DNA from: Cyanophora paradoxa
Lineage: Eukaryota; Glaucocystophyceae; Cyanophorales; Cyanophoraceae
Direction: 5' to 3'
Assembly (NCBI GenBank): GCA_004431415.1
Contig: QPMI01000572.1
Location: 186,001 to 250,000 of the forward strand
DNA: 64,000 nucleotides
The position numbers and the translations under genes were made by a program. How positions within the stretch are numbered: the stretch's first letter is position 1; the number at the start of each line of letters is the position of its first letter. This document shows positions 47,897-59,200 of this stretch, one piece after another. The notes beneath the pieces were generated by a model. That model ran no database searches. It was not told the DNA's origin and saw only the letters and a program-made list of their open reading frames with translations.

Positions 47897-48752
47897 GTGA
47901 CGTCACGCCCGCCTCGGGCCAGGCGGACTTGCCCAGGCCTGAAAGACCCCGTGCCTCTTTGCCGCCTCTTTCTTCTGTGGAGTGGACCTTGGACGCGTTT
48001 CAAGAGAATGCGTAGGATGTGATTTCTTTGATGTGATAGGCAGAGATTTCAAATAGGCTTCTCGATCCGAGGTAGCGCCTCAGTTTAGCCAGCTGCTGAG
48101 ACTTCGACTAGGCTACTGCTTGAGTGCTTACCTGGAGTCGGTAGACTATCTTGAGTGTATTTGCTACCGTAGTACTGCAGATCTAGATGCTCGATGTGAT
48201 CAGTGATGTCCATTTCCCATTTACCTGTACTTTGCGAAAGTTTCTATGTAGCCTGCTATTCGTTCCCCTCAGGCCTCCCCACCCGGCCACTGAGTCGTGC
48301 GCCTCACGACGTGCCCCGCTGGGCCGCTCGTTCAAACCCTCCCGCCCTCGCAGGCGTGTTCTTTCTCTCTCGATCGCGAGCTCTTCACTGCAGGTAGTAG
48401 TTGTAGCCTGTAGCCATTCGGGCGCCGTCCGCGGGGCTGCGGACCGGCTGCAGTGATCACATGCATGTGCATGAATTCGAAGCGCCCTCGCGGCGACCTA
48501 TGTTCTACGTATGCACGAATTTGTAGATACCTAGGCCCCCGCCGTACGCGTGCGCCTACTTCATACGCAGTTTGCGTATGCTATGATGATCGGAAACCTG
48601 AAATGTAACTTATTCAGTCGGAGGCAGTGTATTTGTATAAGCCTGAAAGGTCCTGACGACTATGCGTCAGAAAGGTGGCCCCTCTTTCGCGCAGCAGCGA
48701 TCGCAAGGAAGCTGGGGCGGGCCGGGGCCGGGGCCGGGGCCGGGGGGCGGGG
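47897..48752. other. Intergenic between convergent genes
   Basis: Separates the 3' ends of the Ser/Pro-rich gene (+) and CEP131 (-). A GGGGCC repeat lies at ~48717-48752 next to the CEP131 stop. No exon supported. Confidence 0.5.
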
Positions 48753-51700
48753 CTAGCCCATGGCGAGGAGCTCCTGGCGCTGGCGCTCCAGTGTCGCCTC
48801 CGTCTCCGCGATGCGCGCCTCCGCCGCCGCCAGCTCCACCTGCCGGCACGCCGGCGCGCATCTTAGGGGAAGGACGCGGGGCGGGGCTCGCGGGAGGGGG
48901 GAGGGGGAGGGGGGGGGGAGCGAGGGGGTACCTTGAGCTGCGCGATGGCCTCGTCCTTCTTGGCGACGGTCTGCCGCACCCGCGCGTGCAGCTGGTCCAT
49001 CTCCGCAGACTGCGGGGGTACAACAGTAAGCGACGGGGGTATAGGGGTCGCGGAGGGGGTACACGCCTGCCGGGCCCGGAGGTCGGCGATGGCGGCGTCG
49101 TGTCCCTCGGCCCGCGCGCGCCACGCGGCCACCTGCCCCCCGCCCCCCCGTCAGGGGGGTACGCGGATTGGAATATGCGGGTACCGACCTCGCCCTCGAG
49201 GGCCTCGGCGCGGCGCGCCGCCTCGTCCAGACGCGCGGCGTACCCGTCCGCTGAGGGGGTACACGCAGTCGGAGGCGCGGCGGGGCGGGGTGCGGCGGCG
49301 AGGAGGGACGGGGGCGCACCGATGCTGCGCTCGCGCCGGGCGAGCTCGGCGTCCCAGCCCGCGGCCCGCTGCGGTCGGCCCGGTGAGATGGGGGAAGGAG
49401 AGGGGGGTACGCGGGCGCACGTGCTCGAGGGCCGAGAGGCGGGCCCCCGCGGCCGCCAGCTCCGCTCGGGCCTGAGGAAGGAGCGGCCCCTCGGATCGAG
49501 CGGCGCGGATCGACTCTCTCGGGGGCCCCGGGGGGTACGCACCTCCTCGAGGGCGGACTCGGAGCGGTGGGCGCGCTGCTCAGCGGCCTCGCGCGCCGCC
49601 GCCGCCGCCGCCAGCTGCTCCCCGAGCGCCCGCTCCGCCTCCGCGTGCTGGCCCCGCCCTCAGCCCAGGCGCCGCCGGCCGCCCCGGCCGGGAGGGGGCA
49701 CCTGGCGGAGGGCGGCGGCGTGCTGCTCCTTCGCGGCGGCGGCGCGGCGCTCGGCGTCCCGCGCGAACGACGTCTGCGGGCCGGGCGCGCTTGAGAACAA
49801 ACGAAGGAACAAACGAGCGGGCGGGCGGGCGGGCGGGCGGGCGGGCGGGCGGGCGGGCCTGCTGGGCGGCGCTCTCCTCCTCGAGCTTGCGGACGAGGGC
49901 CTCCACCTCGGCGTCCCGCTGCCGCTCGCACGCCTCCCGCATCGCCCGCTGCCCCCGGCGTGAGCGAGCCCAGCGCGATGCGGGCGGAGGCGGGCGGAGG
50001 CGGAGGTGCGCGGCGCGCCTCCTTCTCCTTGAATTCGCGCTCGAGCTTGGCGGAGAGGTCCTTCGCCCACTGCTCCCGCTCGATCCCCGCCTTCTCCTTC
50101 GCCCCCGCCAGCTGCGCCCCGCACCCTCTGAGTCGAGGCCGAGGAGGGGAGGGGGGGGGGGGGGGGGGGGGGGAGGGGGGGGGAGGGGGACCTCGGCGGC
50201 GTGGCGGCGGAGGATCTCCTCCTGCGCCCGCGCCGCCTCCGCCCGCGCCGCCGCCACGCGCTCCTCCCCCTCCTGCCGCGCCCGCTGCGCGCGCTCAGGT
50301 GAGGACGGGGGGGAGGAACGAGGGGGGGAAGAGGGCACCTGGAGGCCTCGTCGAGGCGGGTCTTCTCGGCGCGGCGGGCCGCCTCGGCCCGCTGCACCTC
50401 CGCCTCCGCCTCCCCCTGCACCCGCAGCCGCTGCGTCGCCAGCTGCGCGAGCGAGTCACTCAGCGGCCGGAGGGCGGGGCGAGGGCACGCGGCGGGGGCG
50501 GGGGCGGGGGCGGGCGCCTGCTGGTCGTAGCGCTCGGAGAGCTCGCGGGCGCGGCTCCGCGCCGCCTCCCGCTCCCGCTCCACTTCCCTGTTCGAGGCGG
50601 CATGTTCGGAGGGGCCCGAGGCAGGCGAGGCCGACGGGGCGGGGGCGGGGGCGGACCGGTCCTTCTCCTCCCGCAGGCGCTCCTTCACGCGGACCTGCGA
50701 AGGGGGGTGGGCGGGCGCGTGAGCTCGCCCACCAGAGCTTGCGACGCGGGGCGCACGAGCTCGGCCTCGTGGATGGCCTGCAGCTCCTCCCGCTGCCGCC
50801 GCGCCTGCCCGAGGGCTCAGAGGCCGACGAGGGGGAGGATGAGCGGGGCGGGGCACCTCCTCCTTGAGGCGCTCCTCGACGCGGCGCATCTCCCCCTTCT
50901 GCTTCTGCGGCCGGCCTCGCACGGCGCGGAGGGGCGGGGCGGGGCGGGGCGGGGCGGGGCGGGGCGGGGCGGACGGAGAGCATGTGCTGGATCTCGGGCT
51001 CGAGGCCCTTGCACGTGATCTCCTTGATCTCCTTCGTCTTCTGCTCCATCCACGCCTCCCGCTTCACCTGCGCGCAGAGTCGGCACCCGGGTCGGGCTGC
51101 TTCTCGGGGGCCCGGCCCCGCCCCGGACCTTCTCCTGGGCGGCCCACTGCTCGCGCTGCTTCTTGAGCTCCCGGGCGTACTGCTCCTCTCGCTCCTCCGC
51201 CTTTGCCTTGTACTTCTTCTCGATGGCCCCCAGCTGCTCCGTGATTGCCTCGCACTTCCCGCTCAGCTCGTTCTGCGCCGCCCCCGCCGTGAGAGGAAGG
51301 CGAGGGAGGAACGAGGGAGGGAGGGGAGAGGGGCGAGCCTTGTCGGCGAGGAGGCGGTCGACGAAGGCGAGGTGCCGGGCGATCGTGCTCTCGTAGTGCT
51401 CCCGCTGCCGCTCCGCCTTCCCCGCCTCCTCCTCCCGCCTGCCCGCAGCGGCGCGTGAGGCGCGGGCCAGAGAGCGCGGGGCGGGGCGGAGGAGGGCTGC
51501 GCGGACACGCGGGCGACGAGGTGCGCCTCGCGGGCCTTGGCCTGCGCCATCGCCGCGTGCGCCCGCGCCAGCTGCTCGCTCTTCTCCTGCAGCTCGGCCT
51601 TCAGCGACCGCATCTTCGCCTGCTCGCGGCGCGGGTGAGCGTCGGAGGGCGACGAGGAGGAGGAGGAGGAGGAGGAGGGCGGCCGGCGCGGACCTTGACG

Positions 51701-53065
51701 CCGTCGTAGACGCTGGCGGCGAGGATGGAGGGCGTCCCCGCCGAGGGCGGCGGCACGTCCGCCGACGAGGCGGCCGAGCGCGTGCTGTCCGCCGGCGTCG
51801 ACGGCACGTCCGCCGCCGAGCGCACCGAGCGCGTCGAGCGGGAGGAGGCAAGGGGCGTGAAGTCGGGCCGGGGCGGCGCGCCGAAGCCTGCGGACGGCGG
51901 CGGGGGCGGGCCGGGGCGGCCGGAGGCGGCGGCGGCGGCGGCGGCGGCGCCCTGGTGGAGAGGGAGGTGAGGGTGCTGTCCGCCGACGTCTCGACCTCCT
52001 CCAGGTACCGCAGGATGGAGCTGAGCTTGTCTCGCGACATGCGCGTCCCCGCCGCCCCGGCCCCGCCGACGCCGACGCCGACGCCGGCGGGCCCGAGGCC
52101 GACGCCGGTGTCGAGGGCACGAGCTCGTCGGCCACGCTCGAGAGCGAGAGCGCGACCGGCGGCTCCGAGGGCAGCGGGGCGTACCGCCCCGTGCGCGGCG
52201 GCGAGGGCGCCCCGGCGGGCTCTCCGGCGCCGTGAGGGGCGGGCCGGACCGCGGCGAGGCGGCGCGGAGCGGCACGCCGGCCGAGCCCCGCCCCGAATCC
52301 TCCCGCGCGGGGCTCCATCCCGTCGCGGCGGCTGCCGCGTAGGCCGCCGCCTCGGCCGCCGCCGTCGCCGCGGCGGCCGCCTCGCGGGCGGCGGCGGCGC
52401 GCCGCTCGTTGAGCGCGCTGATGGCGTCCTGCCGCTCCTGCTGGGCCTTCTCGCGGCGCTCGCGCCGGCGCGCCTCCTGCGCGGCGCGCCGCTCGCGCTC
52501 CGCCTCCTCCTCGCGCTGCCGCTCCTGCGCCGCGCTGCGCTCCCACGCCTGCCGCCGCTCCAGCAGAGCCCGCCGCGCGGCCTCGATCGACGCCGCGCGG
52601 TCCCCGGCCTCGAGCTCGGGCGAGGCGGCCGCCGCCGGCCGCAGCGGCGGCGGCGGGGCGCCGCCGGCGCGCGCGCGGCGGAACCAGCGCTGGATGCGCT
52701 TGGCGGCGGTGTTGAGGCGGGCGAGGAAGACGAGGCGCTCCTGGAGGGCGCTGTCCGGCACCTCCTCCAGCGAGGGCCAGCCGGCGGGCGGAAGCCCTCC
52801 CGCTCCGGCTCGAAGACGCGCTTGGGCGAGACGAGCGAGACGACCCCGCGGGGCTGCGCGGCCCCGCCGTCGCCGCCCGCGCCGCCGCGACGCGCTGCGG
52901 AGTGGCCTCCGCGTCCGCGTCCGACCGCTCCGAGCGCTGGCTGCCCCACGCCAGCACGCCCCGGGCGCTCCGCCACTGGTCGCCGCCCGGTTGGGCCGCC
53001 CCCGACAGACCCGTCGGCACGGCAGCCTCGTCCCGCCTCGCCCGCCTGTCGGACGGAGGAGACAT
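48753..53065 (-). CDS. CEP131: CEP131/AZI1-like centriolar satellite protein
   Basis: Predicted long coiled-coil protein of centriolar satellites and basal bodies, needed for cilium/flagellum formation in animals. The N-terminus from ATG 53065 is Ser/Pro-rich. An IQ-type motif follows (LNTAAKRIQRWFRRARAG, ~52700), then a disordered segment. From ~51650 to 48753 the exons encode Glu/Arg/Gln-rich coiled coil. Diagnostic is the block at 51067-50978 (EAWMEQKTKEIKEITCKGLE, then PEIQHML), matching the conserved EKTKKIKEVTVKGLEPEIQ region of CEP131. The near-C-terminal MDQLHARVRQTVAKKDEAIA (~49012-48940) matches the family's HRRVKTALARKEEAV segment. The stop follows RQRQELLAMG at 48753. The splice between the N-terminal exon and the IQ exon near 52780 is unresolved (frame change). 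Introns at 48925-49545 are the GTACCCC class. Confidence 0.8.
49815..49858. repeat. (GGGC)n tetranucleotide repeat in a CEP131 intron
   Basis: About eleven copies of GGGC. Simple repeat, probably polymorphic. Confidence 0.85.
50930..50971. repeat. (GGGGC)n pentanucleotide repeat in a CEP131 intron
   Basis: Eight to nine copies of GGGGC directly downstream (in the sense of the gene) of the exon encoding the KGLEPEIQ block. Confidence 0.85.
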
Positions 53066-53734
53066 CACTCCTCGCGGGCTCTCTGCGCGGATGGCGGGAC
53101 CTCAGCCGGTGGGCGCGCGGGCGCGGATTCATACGCGGGCACCGTCGTCGCTGTACACCGGGCCGCTGGGCGCAGTCTGTGGCTGAGGCGCTGGCTGACG
53201 CAGCTTCAGGCCCCTGCGCAGCTCTGCGGAGTCGTGGATGTCCACCTGGATCTGGGAATTTCAAACGCGGATCGAGGCTGCAGGCGCCCTGGCGGCCTAC
53301 CTTGCGCTGCTCACGCTCCGGTGTGGCTACTGTCCGCTTAGACTTTGGCGTGGGCGGCTTCTGCGACGCCCAGCGGGCCCGGGGTCAGCGCGCGGACGGG
53401 CTTCGCCTCTGCGAACTCGGCGACGCTAGATTGGCGACTCAAAGCAGCGCACCGATGACCTTGAGGACCCCGTGGGCGTGGGAGGGCCCCGCGGGGGCCG
53501 GGAGACCGTGCTCATCTCGCGTCTGGGGGGTACTGGCGCGAAGCTAACAAAGCGCAGCTCTCACCCCGCGAAAGACTTGCAGCCGCGCTAGAGTTTAGAT
53601 AGCATCTGGAGCGTGTGCGCACCTTAACTGGACCAAAAGCGGCGGCCTGGCCTGATTTGGTATCCGAGCGGCGGTTTAGCTATGCCAGCACCGGCGCCAC
53701 GGAGGAGGTAGCGCGAGGTTCCGCTAGCCCAGCC
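53066..53734. promoter_or_regulatory. Shared upstream region of CEP131 and vasohibin
   Basis: About 670 bp between two head-to-head genes that both act on microtubules or cilia. No TATA box or clear RFX X-box was spotted by eye. Inference from arrangement only; the CEP131 start may lie further into this interval. Confidence 0.4.
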
Positions 53735-55415
53735 ATGAGCGACTCGGAGGACTCGGATTACGGCTCCTGCCCGCCCGCAAACGGCGGCGGCGCGCTCGGC
53801 GCAACGGTCCGAGCGTCCGGCCAGGCGGATGAGATTGTGCGGCTCATCTCTTCGCTGAGGGGGAGGAAGGACCTGTTCAGGGTGAGCTCGAGCTAGCCGC
53901 TGCTCTGCCGCCGCTCACGCCGCCCCCGCCCCCGAGCAGCCGCCCTACCCACAAGTGCCGTCCTTCCCGCCGGGCACGCCCGTGCGCGCGATGGTCGCCG
54001 GGTACCAGGCGCTCATCGAGTCGTTCGAGTACAACTTCACCGGCACGAACTACTTCAACGTGCGCCCGCCCCGCCCCGCCCCGCCCTCGCCCCCTCGCCT
54101 CGCAGCTGAGCTCGAGCGCCGCGCCGCGGCGGGGCGGGGCGCAGGTGAGGAAGGACCGGGGGCTGGGGCGCGTGCTGGAGACGGCCCGCGAGATCATACG
54201 GGACGCCCTTCCCATCAAATGCGTCGAGGGAGTCTTCCTCGGCATGTGCGGCCCCCTCCGGCCCCGCTCAGCCCAGCCAGGGCCTGTCCTGGGCCCCGAA
54301 CGAGCGCCCCCGCCCCGCCCCGCGCGCAGCTTCCTGACCCACGACATAACCGACCTGGAGCGGTACCCCATCGGCTTCAAATCCTCCATCGACGGCCAGG
54401 TCTACAGGTGGGACCCCGCCCGCCCCCCGCCCCTCCCCCCGCCCCGGCCTCACTGGGCGGGGCCATCGTTCTGGCCAGGCACATCGTTCTGGCCATCAAG
54501 CACGACGGCAAGTGGGGCGCCATGGGCCTCAGCAGGAGGAGGGACCTCATGTACAAGGAGATCGCCTTCAAGGTGCCCCCGTACCCCCGCCCGCATTGCT
54601 CTCCCCCCTCCTCCTCCCCCCCCCCCTAACAACGCCTTGGCAGAGCCTGGGGGATCTCCTGCTCGACTTCAAGAACTCCTACGAGGCCTGTGCGTCGCCG
54701 TACCCCTAGACGCACTCCAGATGTCGCGGCTGCCGTTCCACGCGCGCTAACGTACCCCCCAGGCTTCCACCAGGTGAAGAAGATCCGCGTGGGGCTACCC
54801 ATCCAGCACGGCGTGCAGTCCCCCAACGCGCCCATCTGCTGGCGGGTACAGCGACCCCCCGCGCCCCGGTCCGCCATGCAGTACCCCCTTTCTAACGGGG
54901 GCGGGGTACGCCGAGCAGTACTTCAGCGTGCGGCCGGCGAAGGAGCCGTGGGCGGAGATCGATTTCGTCGTCTCAGAGTTCTCGCGCCAGTCCCAGCGCC
55001 TCGCGGAGGCCTGGCACCGCACCTCCCAGGCGCGTACCCCCACCCCCACCCCCTTTCGAAGAAGCGCGCCGTACCCCTGACGCGCGGCACGCCCCTCCAG
55101 GTGCTCTCGGTGCAGGAGTTCGCGTACAAGAGGGCGGCGCCGGCGCCCTCGCCGGCGCGGCCCTCGCGGGAGTCGGCGAGCCCCGTGAAGAGCCGCGGCC
55201 CCGCCGCCCCCGCCGCCAAGTGCGCCCCCCGTCCCCTCCTCCCTGCCTCGGTTCTGACGCCGGCCGGCAGACCGGCGGCGGCGCCGGCCGGCGGCCGCTC
55301 GCCTCCGCCGGGGCCCCGCAGGCCCTCGGGCTCGTGCACCGCCCCGGGGCAGGCGGGGGCGGCGGGAGCGGGCCCCGCGGGCGGCGCCCCGCGGGCCGCC
55401 TTCCTCGCCGTGTAG
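53735..55415 (+). CDS. VASH: Vasohibin-like tubulin tyrosine carboxypeptidase
   Basis: Predicted transglutaminase-fold cysteine protease removing the C-terminal tyrosine of alpha-tubulin. Exons: 53735-53881 (acidic start MSDSEDSDYGS), ~53942-54060 (QVPSFPPGTPVRAMV, then YNFTGTNYFN), ~54144-54245 (RDALPIKCVEGVFLG, catalytic Cys), 54331-54410 (LERYPIGFKSSIDGQVYR), 54480-54571 (RHIVLAIKHDGKWGAMGLSR, catalytic His and Ser, then DLMYK), ~54644-54689 and 54763-54846 (EACFHQVKKIRVGLP), ~54917-55029 (YFSVRPAKEPWAEIDFVVSE) and a 3' part ending in a Pro/Ala/Gly-rich tail. The Cys-His-Ser triad and the order PIKC, RHIVL, GLSRR, LMYK match vasohibins closely. The intron 55030-55100 has a GC donor after RTSQ. 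In animals the enzyme needs the small partner SVBP, which is not seen here. Confidence 0.9.
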
Positions 55416-56280
55416 GCCCCCGAGGAGAACGCGCGCGGGTCTTTGAGAAAGCTGAACGCTTGTCTTGCTCTTTCGTGCCCTCGCTTCGATCTTGCAATCA
55501 CTGCCGCGACCGTGTCCATCTACGTTTACGTATTGAGTTTAATCCAACACTAGAAACTTAAGCTTAGTGAAGTCGTCTCGCCGTATTTCAAGTTTTCTAC
55601 AATCGATCTCGGCATCTCGCAGTCTAGATCTTGTCAATCGTGAATGAATGAGTCATGATCAGTGAATTGAAATCCACACGCGCATGTGCGCAGGGCCCAG
55701 TGACAGGGGCTACTAGGCTAGCGCCGCGGCGCTAGGGTAAATCAACAGTACAGGCAACTAGTACTGCAATTCGAAATCCAAGTACACTTCCGAAGTTCGT
55801 TCAATTCTGCGAGTGACTCCTACGTAAACAGGGCGACACGCACGAACAAACATGCACACAGGCACACAGGCACCCCCGATCCTCTCATGATCGCGCTGCG
55901 TTCGGGGCACCTGCAACAAGCCTCGGCCATCCATCTCTCGGGAACGGGAGCGAGGGCGTCGCCGGAAATGGTACACCAATCGGCCGAGGAGCGCTGGGAA
56001 AAAGCGAGGGAAGGGAATCACAGAAAAACGCGGGGCCATGGCCATACCTTGCGCAAGCTTAAGCACTACCTCGCGAAAACCTAACATGGCCTAAACTGCT
56101 AGCTTCTCCAGGCCTCCGTCTGCACTATACCGACATAGGGGCGGGGGCACCCGTGAACTACGCGCCTCCGCGTCGGATCCGATATCGACGCGCGAGGCAG
56201 CCGGGGCCCCGTCAAAAATACCACCATGGCCAGGCCGTGCGGGGTCGCTCCCGGCCGAATATAAGCTGCAAACTAGACTA
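55416..56280. other. Intergenic between convergent genes
   Basis: 3' flanks of vasohibin (+) and the phytochrome kinase (-). An uninterrupted - frame at ~56087-55758 exists, but it has no start context, splice or family support. No confident feature. Confidence 0.5.
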
Positions 56281-59200
56281 CTAGCGCGCCGCGCCCCTCC
56301 CGGGCTCGGCTTCCGTCCGCGCCCGCTTGTGCGGCGAGGTCGGCCCCTCCTGGCGCAGCGGACGAGAGGCAGGCTCAGCGGCTAAGCGGGGGAGCTCGAC
56401 AATAGGACGGACCGGGGCGCGCGGGCTCTCGCCCTCGCCGGGGGCGAAGACGGCGCTCGACTCGTCGCGCTGCTCCTTGTTGTGGCTCCCCCACGTGTCG
56501 ATCATCTCCAGCACCTTGGAGCGCTGCGCCGGCCTCAGGCGGGCGGGCGAAGGAGAAGGAAAGAGAGGGGAGAGCAAGAGAAGAGGGGCGGACGGCGACG
56601 GGCTTGGTGGTGAAGTCGTCGGCGCCGGCGTCGAGGCAGCGGCGGCGGTCCTCCTCGGCCGCGAAGGCCGTCACGGCCACGATCGGGTGCCGCGGCACGC
56701 CCCGCTCCCGCTCCACGCGCCGGATCTCCCGCATCGCCTGGTGCCCGTCCCTGCCCGCCCCGCCGCTAAGAAAGGAAAGGAAAGGAAAGGAAAGGAAAGA
56801 AAAGAAAAGGAGAGGAGGGCACATGACGGGCATCTGGACGTCCATGAAGATGAGGTCGACGGCCCGCCGGTCGCTCGCCAGCTCGATCCGCCGCATCAGG
56901 AAGTCCAGCGCCTGAAAAGGCGGAGAGGGGTCAGCCGCGAGGGGCGGGCGTGCGGGGCGGGGCGGGCGGGGCGGGCGGGGCGGGGCGGGCGGGGCGGGGC
57001 GGGCCTGGGCGCCGTCGGCGGCCTTGCTCACGCGGTGGCCGGCCCGCTCGACCATGCCCGTCAGCACGCGCATGTTCATCGGGTTGTCTGCGGCGCAGGC
57101 TTGCTCAGCGGGACCCGTCGGCGGCGGGCCGGGGGGCGGGCGCGGGCGGGGCCGCACCCTCCACGATGAGGACGTGGCAGGGGTTGGTGCAGGGCGCGGG
57201 GGAGGCGCTGAGGCTCGGGGCGGCGGGGACCGGCGGCCGCGGGGCCGGCGTCGGAAGCGGCGAGCGGCACGCGCTGCAGCGCTCTGCGGGGCCCCGCGCT
57301 CAGAGGGGCGCGCTCGCGGGGAGAAAGAAAGAGCGGGGAAGGCAAGCACCGGCGCCCCACTCGGCCTCGACGGCCTGGGAGATGCAGTTGAGCAGGATCT
57401 CGCGGGAGAGCGGCTTCGTCAGCTGCCGCGCCGGCCGTCAGCGTGGGGCGGGGGCCGGCGCGGCGCGCGGGGCCCGAGCCGAGCGGAGCGGGCGGACCCG
57501 TGCGTCCATGCCGGCCTCGAGGCAGCGCCGCTCCTCCTCCTCGCCCGTGTGGCCCGTCAGCGCCACTCTGCGCGGCCACGGCGCTTGGACGGGAGGGGCG
57601 GGCTGCGAGGGGGGTACGCGGACATCTTGTGCCGGGGGAGGCCGGCGGCGCCCTCGAGGGCCCGGATCTCCTGCGTGGCCGTCAGCCCGTCCTTCCGCGG
57701 CATCTCCATGTCCCTGTACCCCCGGCAGGGGAGGGCGTTAGGCGGGAGGGGGGGGGGGAATGCGGGGGGGAGGGGGAGGGGTATGCACATGAAGACGATG
57801 GTGAAGAGGGGCTTGATCTTGCCACACTCGGAGCAGGGCTGGCCCATCCGCTCCATCGCCGTCTGCGGGGGCGGATCAGAAAAGGAGGAAGAAGAAAGGA
57901 GATGGGCCCCGCGGGGATTCGAACCCGGAAGGCGTCGACGGCCTCGGCGCCGTCGGCGGCCTGCATGAACTGGACGTCCGCCTTCTCGAGCATGGCGCGC
58001 ATCACGCGCATGTTCGTCGCCTGCGCGGACGTCGGCTCCGGCGGGGAGGGGGGGACAGGGGGGTACAGCACACGCACGTTGTCCTCGACGACGAGGGCGC
58101 GCACGACGACGCCGCCCCAGCGGAGGGCCGGGCCGCCCTCCGTCCCGACCGAGAGCCGCGGGGAGGCCGAGGGCCGGGGCGAGCCCGAGGCCGGGGACGA
58201 GGTGCCCGACAGGGAGGCGCGGGCCGGGGGGCAGAGCCCGAGGGGGCTCATGCGGGCCCCCGAGAGGGTCAGCCGCGGCGTCGCCGTCGCGTCCGTGTCG
58301 ATATCCAGGGGGATGCAGAACCAGAAGGTGCTCCCCTCCCCGTACACGCTGTCGCACCCCAGCTCCCCGCCCCACCTGCCCCGCCCCGCGCCGCCCCGCC
58401 CCGTCAGCCGGCGCGCCGCGGGGCGCGCCCCGCTCGCTCCCCCGCTCGCCTCTCGACGATCTCCTTGCAGATGGCAAGGCCCTGCGCGGCGGCGGTGAGG
58501 CGCGGGGCCGGCGAAGAAGGAAAGGGGCGGGCGCGCCAGGCCGGTGCCGCCGGGGTCGTCGTGGCTGCTGCGGTCCCCGTGCACGCGGTGGAAGCGCTGG
58601 AACAGGCCCGTCCGGTCCTCCCCCCGGATCCCGGGGCCTGCCCCCGCCCCGCCCCGCTCGCCCCGCCCCGCCCCGCCTGGGGCCGGCGGAGGGAGGCGCG
58701 CGCGCGCACCCGTGTCTTGCACCTCGAACCGCACGCGCCACGTCTGCCGGGGCCGCCGCGCCGCGCGTCAGCGGGGCGCGCCCGGCCCGGCACCCCCCCA
58801 CCCCCGCGAACAACTTGCCTCGGCGGTACGGGAGAGGACCCAGACGCGGACGCGGACCTCGCCGGCCGGCGTGAACTTGACCTATCGAACAGTTACGCGC
58901 TGAACGAGCTATAATTATTTACGGGGAGCAGGTACCGCGTTGGACAGATAGTTCAGAAGGACCTCTGGGGGGAGGAAGCCGGCTCAGCAGGGGGAGGGGG
59001 GATGAAGCGAAGGGGGGTACGCACGCTGGAGGCGCTCGGGGTCGGAGAGGAAGCGGGGGAGGGGGGCCCCCAGGGGCAGCTCGAGGACCATCGGAAGGCC
59101 CTTCTCCCGCGCCTGCCGCCCCCCAAAGTTCAGAGGGGGCTCCGAAGTGGAAAGGCGGGGCGAAACAAGCTCGCCCGAGGGGAGACGATGGCGAGGCAGG

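Noticed and set aside
55758-56087. 110-codon open - frame (contains KLAQGMAMAPRFSVIPFPRF)
   Set aside because: Lies in the 3' intergenic space between convergent genes; no start context, splice signals or family match.
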